Of a DNA stretch of 64,000 bases, positions 46,457-54,603 are shown one piece after another (positions within the stretch are counted from its first letter, which is position 1; every line of letters begins with the position of its first letter). Source of the DNA: Spirochaetales bacterium. Its GTDB lineage: Bacteria > Spirochaetota > Spirochaetia > DSM-2461. The notes under the pieces were generated by a model that did no database searches, was not told where the DNA came from, and saw only the letters and a program-made list of their open reading frames with translations. A program made the position numbers and the translations under genes. The stretch covers positions 124,001-188,000 of the forward strand of contig JAKSCK010000240.1 of assembly GCA_022360655.1 (NCBI GenBank), in the 5' to 3' direction.

Positions 46457-47584
46457 TTAGGCCACAGAATCCTTGGAGAGTGAGAGGTCTGCAGGAAGCC
46501 ATCCACCGGCTTCTTCTGCATCCATGGTGAACATAGTTCCGGTGTCCTCGGTGTACTTGGCATCATGGAGTTTGAACACCAACTCCGAACCCAGAAGTCC
46601 CACAATTTCAATCTTTCCAATGGGGTGACTCAGGGCATATTTGAAGCGCTTGGCCATTCCTGCCAGATGTCCCTTCGCCTCCTCAATGAGACGCACGCCA
46701 TCAGCCAGAGAAATCTGGAAGCTTTTCTGCACCCGCTTGACCGGCCGGCATTGAAAGAGGTAATAGGGCACAATTCCCGCTTCCACCAAGCCGTTCATCA
46801 GCTGACAGAGCACCTGAACATCATCATTGATGCCTTTGAGAAGAACCGTTTGGCAACTCACTGTGACGCCTGCGGAGTTGAGAAGAGACACCGCTTCCAT
46901 AGTTTCTGGAACAATTTCCCTGGGATGGTTGATGTGGGTCACCACATTGATGCGGGGTTTTCCACTGGCATTGTGCTCGCGAAATAAACGAATGAGTTCT
47001 TCATCTTCAATGATGCGTTGGGGAAGCGAAGCCAAGGTTTTGGTGCCAAAACGAATGAATTTCAGATGGGGAATGGTTGAAAGACGTTGGAGGAACTGGG
47101 CCAGAATGGATGTGTCCAGCATAAAGGAATCACCACCGGAGATGAGAACATTGCTGATTTCAGGATTCTGTTCAATGTAGGTGATGGCCTCATCAAACTG
47201 GCTGAGTACTTCTGTATTGGGTAAGCCCACCATGCGTTTGCGGAAGCAGTACCGGCAGTAAATGGCGCAGATGTTGGTGGACAGCAGCAGGGCCGTGGGC
47301 TCGTACTTATGTTGAAGCCCTCCGGCCTTGGTGTTGTCCGCCTCGCCGCTGGTGTCGTAGGCGCCGGTCAAATCCAGCTCATCTGTGCTGGGCAAATACA
47401 TTTTCCGAATAGGATCTTCTGGATCCTCTTTGTCCATTAAATCCATCACATGACGGGTGACTCGTATGGGATGAATCTTGGCAATCTCTTCTAATTCAGA
47501 CCGTTCTTGAGGGCTGAGATGAATGCATGAGGCCATTTCCTCAACACTGGTGATGGTTTGGCGAAGAATGTCTTTCCAGGCGAT
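46457..47584 (-). CDS. KamA-family radical SAM aminomutase, probable AUC start
   Basis: 375 residues if started at ATC 47584. The ATG at 47536 would remove WKDILRQTITSVEEM, which matches the conserved W-x-x-x-x-R-x-x-I-x-T-x-E-E-L start of lysine 2,3-aminomutases. Upstream in frame there is no ATG/GTG/TTG before a stop, but AAGGAGG lies six bases before ATC. The radical SAM cluster CAIYCRYCFRKR is intact. The PLP-Lys region is divergent: SHPIGKIEIVG in place of the usual GGGGK. The substrate may not be lysine. It is the second KamA paralog in the window. A promoter and a ~120-base leader precede it. Confidence 0.75.
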   Translation of the reverse strand: MAWKDILRQTITSVEEMASCIHLSPQERSELEEIAKIHPIRVTRHVMDLMDKEDPEDPIRKMYLPSTDELDLTGAYDTSGEADNTKAGGLQHKYEPTALLLSTNICAIYCRYCFRKRMVGLPNTEVLSQFDEAITYIEQNPEISNVLISGGDSFMLDTSILAQFLQRLSTIPHLKFIRFGTKTLASLPQRIIEDEELIRLFREHNASGKPRINVVTHINHPREIVPETMEAVSLLNSAGVTVSCQTVLLKGINDDVQVLCQLMNGLVEAGIVPYYLFQCRPVKRVQKSFQISLADGVRLIEEAKGHLAGMAKRFKYALSHPIGKIEIVGLLGSELVFKLHDAKYTEDTGTMFTMDAEEAGGWLPADLSLSKDSVA

Positions 47585-47709
47585 AGCGCACCTCCTTCAA
47601 CGGGCAGGAGAAAACGGCGCAAAAAGAGGCCAACGTGAAAACGTGGCATCGAGAGCATCTTGAGCCGAGAGTTCTGGGAAAACCCGATGAAAATGTCAAA
47701 TGTGAAGCA

Positions 47710-47738
47710 AATATATCAAAAGTTATAGATTTCAGCAA
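47710..47738 (-). promoter_or_regulatory. promoter of the second KamA gene
   Basis: TTGCTG (47733-47738), 17-base spacer, TATATT (47710-47715). The transcript would have a leader of about 120 bases before the ATC start. A leftward frame in the leader (47541-47795) begins upstream of the promoter and is not considered real. Confidence 0.55.
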
Positions 47739-47756
47739 GATTGAGGCTTGAGGACG

Positions 47757-47782
47757 CCCCCTCCGTCTGCTGACGGAGGGGG
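47757..47782 (-). terminator. terminator hairpin after nox
   Basis: CCCCCTCCGTC (47757-47767) and GACGGAGGGGG (47772-47782), an 11-bp stem with a four-base loop. Confidence 0.7.
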
Positions 47783-47836
47783 GATGCTCCCCCATTCCTT
47801 ATCAGAAAAGAGAGCCTTCACAGCATAGGATGAATT

Positions 47837-49219
47837 TTAAACCGTCACGGCCTCAGGTTTGGCATAGTTTAATCCAATGGCCTGCAGGATGGCTGTGAGG
47901 ATGAAGTTGAATGGCTTGTTGAAATGTGGCAAGAAATACACATCGGTGAAGGCAATCTGGGGCAGTGTCATTTGCTTTTGGATGGCCAGGGCCAGGTAGT
48001 AAATCACCTCTGTGTGATTGATTTCCCCATGGGAGCCAATTTGAGCTCCCACCAAACGCAGGGATTCTTTTTCATACACCAATTTGATGCGGGTGATGCC
48101 ATAATCATTCATGAATTCCGGTCGATCTGCATCCTCGATGTAGCTGGAGGCCACCTCCATTCCTGAGGCCAGGGCGGCTTCTTCACTCAGCCCCGTGCTG
48201 GCCAGATTGTTGTCAAACACACAGATGGCATTGGTTCCTGCAATGCTTTCCACCTCAGCTCCTGGAACATCATTCACAGAGAAGGCGGCGGCCAGTCCAG
48301 TTTTCACCGCATTGGTGGCCAGGGCCACCTGGGCATTGGTGTTGAGGGCGGCGTGGTAGAGGGCCACGGCATCTCCAATGGCCCAAACATCAGGAATGCT
48401 GGTGCGCATTTGGGAATCCACAATCAGCGCTCCATTCCCAGTTTTTTCTGCTTGAGGTAGAAGTTCTGTGTTGGGTTTGAAACCCACGCATTGAATCACA
48501 AGGTCTGCCGGATAGGTTCCCTTGTCTGTGACCACGGCAGAAACAGCCTTCTCACCCTCAAAGTCCACCACCTTTTCACCAAGAGCCAGTTGAATCCCAA
48601 GCCGTTTCATGTCCTCTTCAAGAACCCGAGTGAACTCTTTATCAAAGTAACGAGGAATGACTCGGGAGGCATAATCCACCAAAGTCACCTCTTTGCCCTT
48701 TTTGCGATAGGCTTCTGCCAATTCAATGCCAATGTAACCAGCTCCAATGACCGCCACAGAATTGATGCCGGGTTCATCGGCTTTCTGAATGAGTTCTTCT
48801 GCATGCTGGTAGAGTTTACAGAGCATCACATTGTCTAATTCCGCTTTGGCAGGATCCATGCCCGGAATGTCCAGAGGCCAGGAACCTGCTGCATAGATGA
48901 GTTTGTCATAGGAATCTGTGATCACCTCTCCAGTGTTGAGATTGGTGACCTGAACGGTTTTGGCTACCGGATCAATGGAGGTGACATCATGCTCCATTCG
49001 TACCGTGGCTCCCATATCTTCCAGTTTGACCCGGTCACAATAGAAGAGATCTTTGACATCCTTGACCGTGCCACCGACGGCAAGAGCAATGCCGCATCCC
49101 AAAAAGGAAATATTCGTATTTCGATCATAGGCCACCACTTGGACCTGAGGATTTTGGGTGAGAAGGGTGCGGATGGCGGAGGTTCCGGCGTGATTAATAC
49201 CGACAACAATGACTTTCAT
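47837..49219 (-). CDS. nox: NADH oxidase (CoA-disulfide-reductase family)
   Basis: 460 residues. FAD site VVGINHAGTSAIRTLL, single redox Cys42 in SFLGCGIALAVGG, NADH loop AVIGAGYIGIELAEAYRKKG, second FAD motif TSIPDVWAIGDAVALYH and the C-terminal dimer domain ending HFNKPFNFILTAIL. In spirochaetes and lactic bacteria this form reduces O2 to water with NADH, protecting anaerobic metabolism and regenerating NAD. It has its own AT-rich upstream region (49220-49340) and a terminator, so it is monocistronic. AGGAG lies before the ATG. Confidence 0.9.
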   Translation of the reverse strand: MKVIVVGINHAGTSAIRTLLTQNPQVQVVAYDRNTNISFLGCGIALAVGGTVKDVKDLFYCDRVKLEDMGATVRMEHDVTSIDPVAKTVQVTNLNTGEVITDSYDKLIYAAGSWPLDIPGMDPAKAELDNVMLCKLYQHAEELIQKADEPGINSVAVIGAGYIGIELAEAYRKKGKEVTLVDYASRVIPRYFDKEFTRVLEEDMKRLGIQLALGEKVVDFEGEKAVSAVVTDKGTYPADLVIQCVGFKPNTELLPQAEKTGNGALIVDSQMRTSIPDVWAIGDAVALYHAALNTNAQVALATNAVKTGLAAAFSVNDVPGAEVESIAGTNAICVFDNNLASTGLSEEAALASGMEVASSYIEDADRPEFMNDYGITRIKLVYEKESLRLVGAQIGSHGEINHTEVIYYLALAIQKQMTLPQIAFTDVYFLPHFNKPFNFILTAILQAIGLNYAKPEAVTV

Positions 49220-49419
49220 GACAGACTCCTGGGGGGATAGGTGTTAATGAGAATGTTATATAAGACTTTCTGGGTTATGTATACCTTTATATCGATAATT
49301 ATTCCCAGTATTTTAGTTCTGCCTAATCTTGAGAGGTTCCATAGCAGGAATCTTTACTCTTCCCAACCTGGAGCATTTGCGGTAAGAGAACGGTGACATC
49401 ATTCAAGGGAGACTCTTCC

Positions 49420-50346
49420 ATGCTCAAATTTATGGATAATTTTCGACAGCGCTTTCTGATGAGAAAAAATCTTCGTTGCGGCGCCTTTCAACATATCTAC
49501 AACCCTTCCGTTGGGAAGGGGGAGAAGTGGTACATCAATGACCACTGCTTCATTCAGGGGCCGGATGGACTCTGGCATATGTTTGGCATCACGCAGAAGG
49601 AACCGGCAAAACCACTGGAAGAGCGATTCTTTGCCCATGCCACCTCCCCAGGGCTCACCGATGGAACCTGGGTTTCTCAACGCCCAGTACTGCATGTTGA
49701 TGAAGAGAGGGGAGAAACCCATGTCTGGGCTCCGCATGTGGTGGAACATGAGAATGTGTACTACATGTTCTACTGCGCAGGAGGGGAGGATCACAGTGCT
49801 TATCGCATTCATGTGGCCACCTCCAAGGATCTGTGGCAATGGGAGCGTCATGAGGCCAACCCTCTGGTGGTGGATGGTTTTGATGCCCGAGACCCCATGG
49901 TGCTGCGGGTGGGGGATGAATGGGTGATGTACTACACCGCCAACAGTTCACCTGAGGGGGGGGAACATGTGGTGGCCGCAGTCACCAGTCAGGATTTGCT
50001 TCATTGGGGAAACAAACAGGTGGTTTTTCAAAGTCATTCCCATGGCACATATGCAGGTCCAACAGAATCCCCTTTTGTGGTGAAACGGGGAAAACTGTAT
50101 TACCTGTTTGTTTGCACCAATGCGCCGTATAACACCTCAGCGGTGTATGTGAGTGAAAATCCCTTTCATTGGGAGAAATCCCAGCAGGTGGGTTGGTTCC
50201 CCTCCCATGCATCGGAGGTGGTGATGGATCGGGAGTGGTGCTACATCAGTCGTGCTGGTTGGGGGCAAGGGGGCGTGTACTTGGCTCCACTTCATTGGAA
50301 GGATGATTTGTCCGACCCTTCGGGGGGAGAGGGATTGGAGCGTTAG
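49420..50346 (+). CDS. GH32/GH43-like five-bladed beta-propeller glycosidase
   Basis: 308 residues from ATG 49420 (AGGGAG upstream); no signal peptide. Repeats of the beta-fructosidase/arabinanase superfamily are clear: WYINDHCFIQGPDGLWHMFGIT, THVWAPHVVEHENVYYMFYC, FDARDPMVLRVGDEWVMYYT, and TESPFVVKRGKLYYLFVC. Asp of INDH, Asp of RDP and Glu of ESPF correspond to the three acidic catalytic positions of GH32/GH43. It is cytoplasmic, so it acts on an imported oligosaccharide. It lies before the FGGY kinase-LacI pair but is separated by a terminator. Confidence 0.8.
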   Translation: MLKFMDNFRQRFLMRKNLRCGAFQHIYNPSVGKGEKWYINDHCFIQGPDGLWHMFGITQKEPAKPLEERFFAHATSPGLTDGTWVSQRPVLHVDEERGETHVWAPHVVEHENVYYMFYCAGGEDHSAYRIHVATSKDLWQWERHEANPLVVDGFDARDPMVLRVGDEWVMYYTANSSPEGGEHVVAAVTSQDLLHWGNKQVVFQSHSHGTYAGPTESPFVVKRGKLYYLFVCTNAPYNTSAVYVSENPFHWEKSQQVGWFPSHASEVVMDREWCYISRAGWGQGGVYLAPLHWKDDLSDPSGGEGLER

Positions 50347-50438
50347 CCCACAGCTCCCCCCCGGCCGAAAGGCGATGCGGAGTTGAGCCTGAACACGGCC
50401 GGGAAAAGGGGGGGCGAGGACTTGAAGCGGAAAGCCCG

Positions 50439-50460
50439 GTGCCCGCAATGGTGCGGGCAC
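50439..50460 (+). terminator. terminator hairpin after the GH32/43-like gene
   Basis: GTGCCCGCA (50439-50447), four-base loop, TGCGGGCAC (50452-50460). It separates this gene from the kinase promoter. Confidence 0.7.
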
Positions 50461-50496
50461 TCCCGCAAAAGAAGAAGCAGAGAAAAAAGGAAAGAA

Positions 50497-50524
50497 TTGA
50501 CCGAGGAGGGAATTGTGCTATGAT
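50497..50524 (+). promoter_or_regulatory. promoter of the FGGY kinase-LacI operon
   Basis: TTGACC (50497-50502), 16-base spacer, TATGAT (50519-50524). Transcription should begin near 50531, just before the dyad at 50535-50554. Confidence 0.7.
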
Positions 50525-50534
50525 GGGATGGCTT

Positions 50535-50554
50535 TTGCGTTAACGAACACGCAA
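50535..50554 (+). promoter_or_regulatory. likely LacI-family operator
   Basis: TTGCGT (50535-50540), eight bases, ACGCAA (50549-50554), a perfect dyad just after the predicted transcription start and before the ribosome binding site. The LacI-type repressor two genes downstream is the natural candidate, which would make the operon autoregulated and sugar-inducible. Confidence 0.55.
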
Positions 50555-50576
50555 CATAATCCCGAGGAGGAATGGA

Positions 50577-52172
50577 GTGAGCGATCAATCACAGGGAGCG
50601 CAGATTATTGAGGCCGGAAAGGCTGTGCTGGGTATGGAGCTGGGGTCAACCCGGATTAAGGCGGTTCTGATTGGTCCCGATCACAATCCCATGGCCTCTG
50701 GTGGTCACGGCTGGGAAAATGCCCTGGTGGACGGAGTGTGGACCTACAGCCTGGATGCGGTGTGGGAAGGTGTGGCGGCCAGTTTTGCGGCGCTGAAAGA
50801 GGATGTGCGGGCCAAATACGGTGTGGAACTCACCAAGCTGGCTGCGGCGGGTTTTAGTGGCATGATGCATGGTTATCTGCCCTTTGATGCTCAGGGTCAG
50901 CAGCTGGCCAATTTCCGCAGTTGGCGGAACAACATCACGGAAGAGGCCTCCAAGGAACTGACGGGCTTGTTCTCTTACCCCATTCCTCAGCGCTGGAGCA
51001 TTGCCCATCTGCATCAGTCCATTCTCAAAGGGGAGACCCATGTGGAGAAGCTGGACTTCCTCACCACCTTGGCCGGTTATGTTCATTGGAAGCTTTCTGG
51101 GGAAAAAATCCTGGGAATCAATGATGCTTCAGGGATGTTCCCTGTGGATCCGGTGGCGGGTGATTTTCATCAAGAACGGCTGGCGGCCTATGATGCCCAT
51201 GTGGCGGATAAGGGTTTTGCCTGGAAGCTGAAAAATGTCCTTCCCAAGGTGGCCGGTGCTGGAGCTCGAGCTGGAAATCTGACGGTGGAAGGGGCCAAAC
51301 TTCTGGATCCCACAGGGGCTTTAGAGGCGGGTGTTCCGCTCTGTCCTCCTGAGGGAGATGCCGGGACGGGGATGGTGGCCACCAATTCCGTTCGGGAGCG
51401 GACGGGAAATGTGTCGGCTGGAACATCGGCCTTTGCCATGCTGGTTTTAGATGGCGAACCCAAGAAGGTGCATGAAGAGATTGACCTCATCACCACGCCG
51501 GATGGGAAGTTGGTGGGCATGTCTCATTCCAACAACTGCACGTCAGACTACGATGCCTGGATTGGCTTGTTTGGTCAGGCCGCCAAGGTGCTGGGTGCTG
51601 AGGTGAGCACGGCCGATTTGTATGACAAGCTCTTGGGAGAGGCGTTGAAGGCCGATGCGGACTGCGGTGGAATGCTCTCCTATGGTTATGTTTCCGGGGA
51701 GCATATGACGGGGTTCAGTGAGGGGCGTCCTTTGTTTGTGCGCAAACCGGATTCTCCCTTGAAGCTGGGCAACTTCATTCGCTCCCATCTTTTCACGGCT
51801 CTCTGTGCTCTGCGAACGGGGCTGAATGTGCTCACAGAAGAAGAGGGCGTGGAAGTGGATGAGATTCGCGGTCATGGTGGATTCTTCAAAACCGTTGAGG
51901 TGGGGCAGCGCATCATGGCAGCAGCCACGCGGATTCCGGTAAGCCTTCTGGCCACAGCGGGTGAGGGTGGTGCCTGGGGTGTGGCCTTGCTGGCCGCCTT
52001 TATGCAGGAAGAGGGCAAGAATCTGGCGGACTTCCTGGATGAGGTGATGGGAGACGGCATGGGGGAACCCTTGGCTCCTTTGGCCGAAGATGTGGCGGGT
52101 TTCCAGAGCTTCTTTGAACGCTATCATGCTGGTTTGGACATTGAACGCGCCGCTGTGGCGACTTTGAAATAA
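50577..52172 (+). CDS. FGGY-family carbohydrate kinase
   Basis: 531 residues. FGGY fold: N-terminal ATPase strand AVLGMELGSTRIKAVLIG, substrate region AAAGFSGMMHGYLPFD, TLAGYVHWKLSGEK, then the ATP-binding GDAGTGMVATNSVRERTGNVSAGTS and the C-terminal GGFFKTVEVGQRIMAAAT with GEGGAWGVALLAAFM. It phosphorylates a sugar such as xylulose or ribulose. Length and motifs place it near xylulokinase/ribulokinase, but the substrate is not decided. GTG start with GAGGAGG upstream. It is co-transcribed with the LacI regulator four bases after its stop. Confidence 0.88.
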   Translation: MSDQSQGAQIIEAGKAVLGMELGSTRIKAVLIGPDHNPMASGGHGWENALVDGVWTYSLDAVWEGVAASFAALKEDVRAKYGVELTKLAAAGFSGMMHGYLPFDAQGQQLANFRSWRNNITEEASKELTGLFSYPIPQRWSIAHLHQSILKGETHVEKLDFLTTLAGYVHWKLSGEKILGINDASGMFPVDPVAGDFHQERLAAYDAHVADKGFAWKLKNVLPKVAGAGARAGNLTVEGAKLLDPTGALEAGVPLCPPEGDAGTGMVATNSVRERTGNVSAGTSAFAMLVLDGEPKKVHEEIDLITTPDGKLVGMSHSNNCTSDYDAWIGLFGQAAKVLGAEVSTADLYDKLLGEALKADADCGGMLSYGYVSGEHMTGFSEGRPLFVRKPDSPLKLGNFIRSHLFTALCALRTGLNVLTEEEGVEVDEIRGHGGFFKTVEVGQRIMAAATRIPVSLLATAGEGGAWGVALLAAFMQEEGKNLADFLDEVMGDGMGEPLAPLAEDVAGFQSFFERYHAGLDIERAAVATLK

Positions 52173-52175
52173 CTC

Positions 52176-53294
52176 TTGGCCACGTTAAAGGATGTGGCCG
52201 CTCGGGCCGGTGTGTCCATCGGAACAGTAGACCGTATTGTGCATAATCGGGGGAGGTTTTCCCCCGAGACAGCTCAGCGGGTGAAAGCTGTGATGAAGGA
52301 GTTGGACTACCGGCCCAATGTTTTGGCCAGCCGACTTTCCAAACCACGACGTTGCCGTTTGGCGGTGATTCTTCCTCAAGCGCAGCAGGACAGTGGCTAT
52401 TGGTCACTGCCCCTGCGCGGGGTGGAACGGGCTCATAAGGCCCTGGAAGGTTTGGGGCTCCAGGCCAAAACCTATGCCTATGACCGCTTTGATGCGGCCG
52501 ATTTTCGCCGGGCAGCGGAGATGGTTCTCAAGGACAAACCGGATGGGGTGCTTTTGGCTCCTATGATTCCCCAGGAAGCTCAAATCTTTTTGGCTCAACT
52601 GGGAGAAGATGTGCCGGTGGTGTTCATAGACACGGACTTGGATGGAATTTCTCCCTTGGCCTACATTGGTCAGGATTCCTACCAGAGTGGCCGGCTAGCG
52701 GCTCGGTTGATGGGGCTTCTCTGTCGCGGCTTACCCGGCCGTTTGCTGGTGCTGGCTCCGGAGGCACGGAATAGACATCTGGATAATCGTCTGGCTGGGT
52801 TCCGGGATTTTGCCGCGGGAGAGGTGGCGGTGATTCGAAGCAGTGTGGAATCTGACCATGATCAGGATGTCCTGGCGAAATTGCTGGATGATGCATTTCA
52901 AGAGGATGTTGCTGGGATTTTTGTGACAGATGCCTCGGCCCATTTTGTGGCAGAATATTTGGTATCCAAAAGTGATGGTGAAGAGTCCATCCAAGGAAGG
53001 TCCGGAAATCATGGTCTGTCCATGAATGAGTGTGGGGGACAATCTGGGGCCAATCAGCAAATTCCCTTGGTGGGTTATGATTTGGTACCACCCAACCGCC
53101 AATGGATGGAGCAAGGACGGATTGATTTTCTGCTCACTCAGCGTCCAGAAGACCAGGGCTATGCCGGTGTGAACCGCCTTTTCCGCCGAATCTTTTTTCA
53201 GGAATCAGGGCCCAGGGTGGAACATACCCCCATTGATATTGTGACACCAGAGAACCTGGCGTATTTTCCCCATACGTCCTATCAAGTTGAATAG
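52176..53294 (+). CDS. LacI-family transcriptional regulator
   Basis: 372 residues. N-terminal HTH ATLKDVAARAGVSIGTVDRIVHNRGRFSPETAQRVKAVMKELDYRPN, hinge VLASRLSK, and a periplasmic-binding-like sugar domain (CRLAVILPQ, GVLLAPMIPQE, FIDTDLDGISPLAYIGQDSYQSGRLAA). The start is TTG at 52176, three bases after the kinase stop with no Shine-Dalgarno, so translation is probably by reinitiation. A serine/glycine-rich loop at ~265-290 is unusual. It is likely to repress the kinase operon through the dyad at 50535. Confidence 0.88.
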   Translation: MATLKDVAARAGVSIGTVDRIVHNRGRFSPETAQRVKAVMKELDYRPNVLASRLSKPRRCRLAVILPQAQQDSGYWSLPLRGVERAHKALEGLGLQAKTYAYDRFDAADFRRAAEMVLKDKPDGVLLAPMIPQEAQIFLAQLGEDVPVVFIDTDLDGISPLAYIGQDSYQSGRLAARLMGLLCRGLPGRLLVLAPEARNRHLDNRLAGFRDFAAGEVAVIRSSVESDHDQDVLAKLLDDAFQEDVAGIFVTDASAHFVAEYLVSKSDGEESIQGRSGNHGLSMNECGGQSGANQQIPLVGYDLVPPNRQWMEQGRIDFLLTQRPEDQGYAGVNRLFRRIFFQESGPRVEHTPIDIVTPENLAYFPHTSYQVE

Positions 53295-53308
53295 ACTTTT
53301 CTGCGCTT

Positions 53309-53358
53309 CAAAACCTGGCGATTCTCCTTACTCAGAATGGGGGTATGGCCGGGTTTTG
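53309..53358. terminator. imperfect long-loop hairpin between convergent genes
   Basis: CAAAACCTGGC (53309-53319) pairs with GCCGGGTTTTG (53348-53358), with one G-U pair and a 28-base loop, between the lacI-type gene and the AT-rich secreted protein. Confidence 0.4.
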
Positions 53359-53374
53359 AATATTCAGTGAGGAC

Positions 53375-54463
53375 TCAGCTTTCAGCGACTTCATTGGCCA
53401 GTATCTCGTTTAGGGTGATGAGCTTTAAAAAGTAGGGATTTTTTTGGGAGTTCCTTGTTTGGTCAATAAAGGCTTGCTTTGTCATCAGATTGGATTCAAA
53501 AATGGACTCCACTCGATCCTTCATTCTTTGATGATGCGCCAAGTGCTCTTTTTTACTGAGATTATAAAATGCCCAGTTGTGTATAAAATAGGAATAGAAA
53601 CTGGCATAGGTGTAGTCGTTTGCAAATTCAACATACGAGTCCATATCGGTCAACATGCTGTGATTTTGGGTGTAGGGTGGTGAATGGAAGAACCATTGCT
53701 CAATGTTTTGGAAGTATTGGTTGTAGTCAATTTCTTGTTGGATGAGTTGGCTTATGTAATGGTATCCCCCAACCAAAATGGATCGCTCTATACCGTAGAT
53801 ATGCAAGAAAAAACTGTACAGGACATCGTGGCTGTAGGATTGAAGCATAAAGTACTCAAAGTGTGTCACAGGAAGAGCATTGTTGATGGAATAGTGTTTC
53901 ACATACCGGGCTTGCCCGTAATAAGCATCCAGCTTGTAGAGTGTGTTTTCTACCTCATCCCAGGGAGTGTAAACACCAGTGTTGATGCGGTCAGCAACAT
54001 CATTGATGTAAATGATTTCCCGCATAAGACTGGAATAAACAAGACTCATCAAGTTTGAATCAATGAATCGCTTATTAATATACAATTCAAAATAAAGATC
54101 TTCACCATAGTTTGCGATGGGAATGGTGTGAGCTGCAGTGGTGATTTCTTCATTATCGATAAAAGAAAAATGGAAATTATATTCTTCTTGCATAAGCTGA
54201 AAATTTTGCACTTCTTGATGATAATCAAAATAATCATCCGCATAGTTTGGGCTACTCAGAATAAAATCAATGAAATCATCAACCACTGTTTTTGACGATT
54301 CCTCAATTATATGCATTTCTGGATAAAAAATTTTCTCGTAGATTTGCTCAAAACCTATTCGATGAGTATTGCTGTAACCCGTGTTCATATCTGTATCAAT
54401 GATGGTGGTTGCAAAAAGAACACTGGGGAATGTGATGAGTATTAGAATCATGAATTTTTTCAA
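53375..54463 (-). CDS. unknown secreted protein, AT-rich gene
   Basis: 362 residues from the TTG at 54463 (AAGGA eight bases upstream). A clear signal peptide (LKKFMILILITFPSVLFA) precedes a mature part rich in Tyr, Asn, Asp and Ile, with repeated aromatic-acidic patches (SPNYADDYFDYHQEVQNF, YASFYSYFIHNWAFYN). No catalytic motif or family is recognised. The composition differs from neighbouring genes, which suggests acquisition from another source. Likely periplasmic or surface-exposed. Confidence 0.65.
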   Translation of the reverse strand: MKKFMILILITFPSVLFATTIIDTDMNTGYSNTHRIGFEQIYEKIFYPEMHIIEESSKTVVDDFIDFILSSPNYADDYFDYHQEVQNFQLMQEEYNFHFSFIDNEEITTAAHTIPIANYGEDLYFELYINKRFIDSNLMSLVYSSLMREIIYINDVADRINTGVYTPWDEVENTLYKLDAYYGQARYVKHYSINNALPVTHFEYFMLQSYSHDVLYSFFLHIYGIERSILVGGYHYISQLIQQEIDYNQYFQNIEQWFFHSPPYTQNHSMLTDMDSYVEFANDYTYASFYSYFIHNWAFYNLSKKEHLAHHQRMKDRVESIFESNLMTKQAFIDQTRNSQKNPYFLKLITLNEILANEVAES

Positions 54464-54524
54464 TTGTTCATCCTTTTTTATTTCAATGAAATGAGAACCG
54501 TGATGGTTCTCAATGTTTTGAAAT

Positions 54525-54550
54525 CGACCCCCGGCGGAGGCCGGGGGTCG
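54525..54550 (-). terminator. terminator hairpin after the NCS2 permease
   Basis: CGACCCCCGGC (54525-54535) and GCCGGGGGTCG (54540-54550), 11-bp stem with a four-base loop. A second small hairpin, GAGAACC-GTGAT-GGTTCTC (54493-54511), follows in the direction of the secreted protein gene. Confidence 0.75.
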
Positions 54551-54603
54551 GCATGGGGAGGGGCTTAATCCCATGCTTGGAGAGAGGAGGGCGGTTGCGA
54601 GGA

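Noticed and set aside
47541-47795. 84-codon leftward frame over the second KamA leader
   Set aside because: It starts upstream of the promoter and runs through the terminator of nox; its end overlaps the KamA coding segment in another frame.
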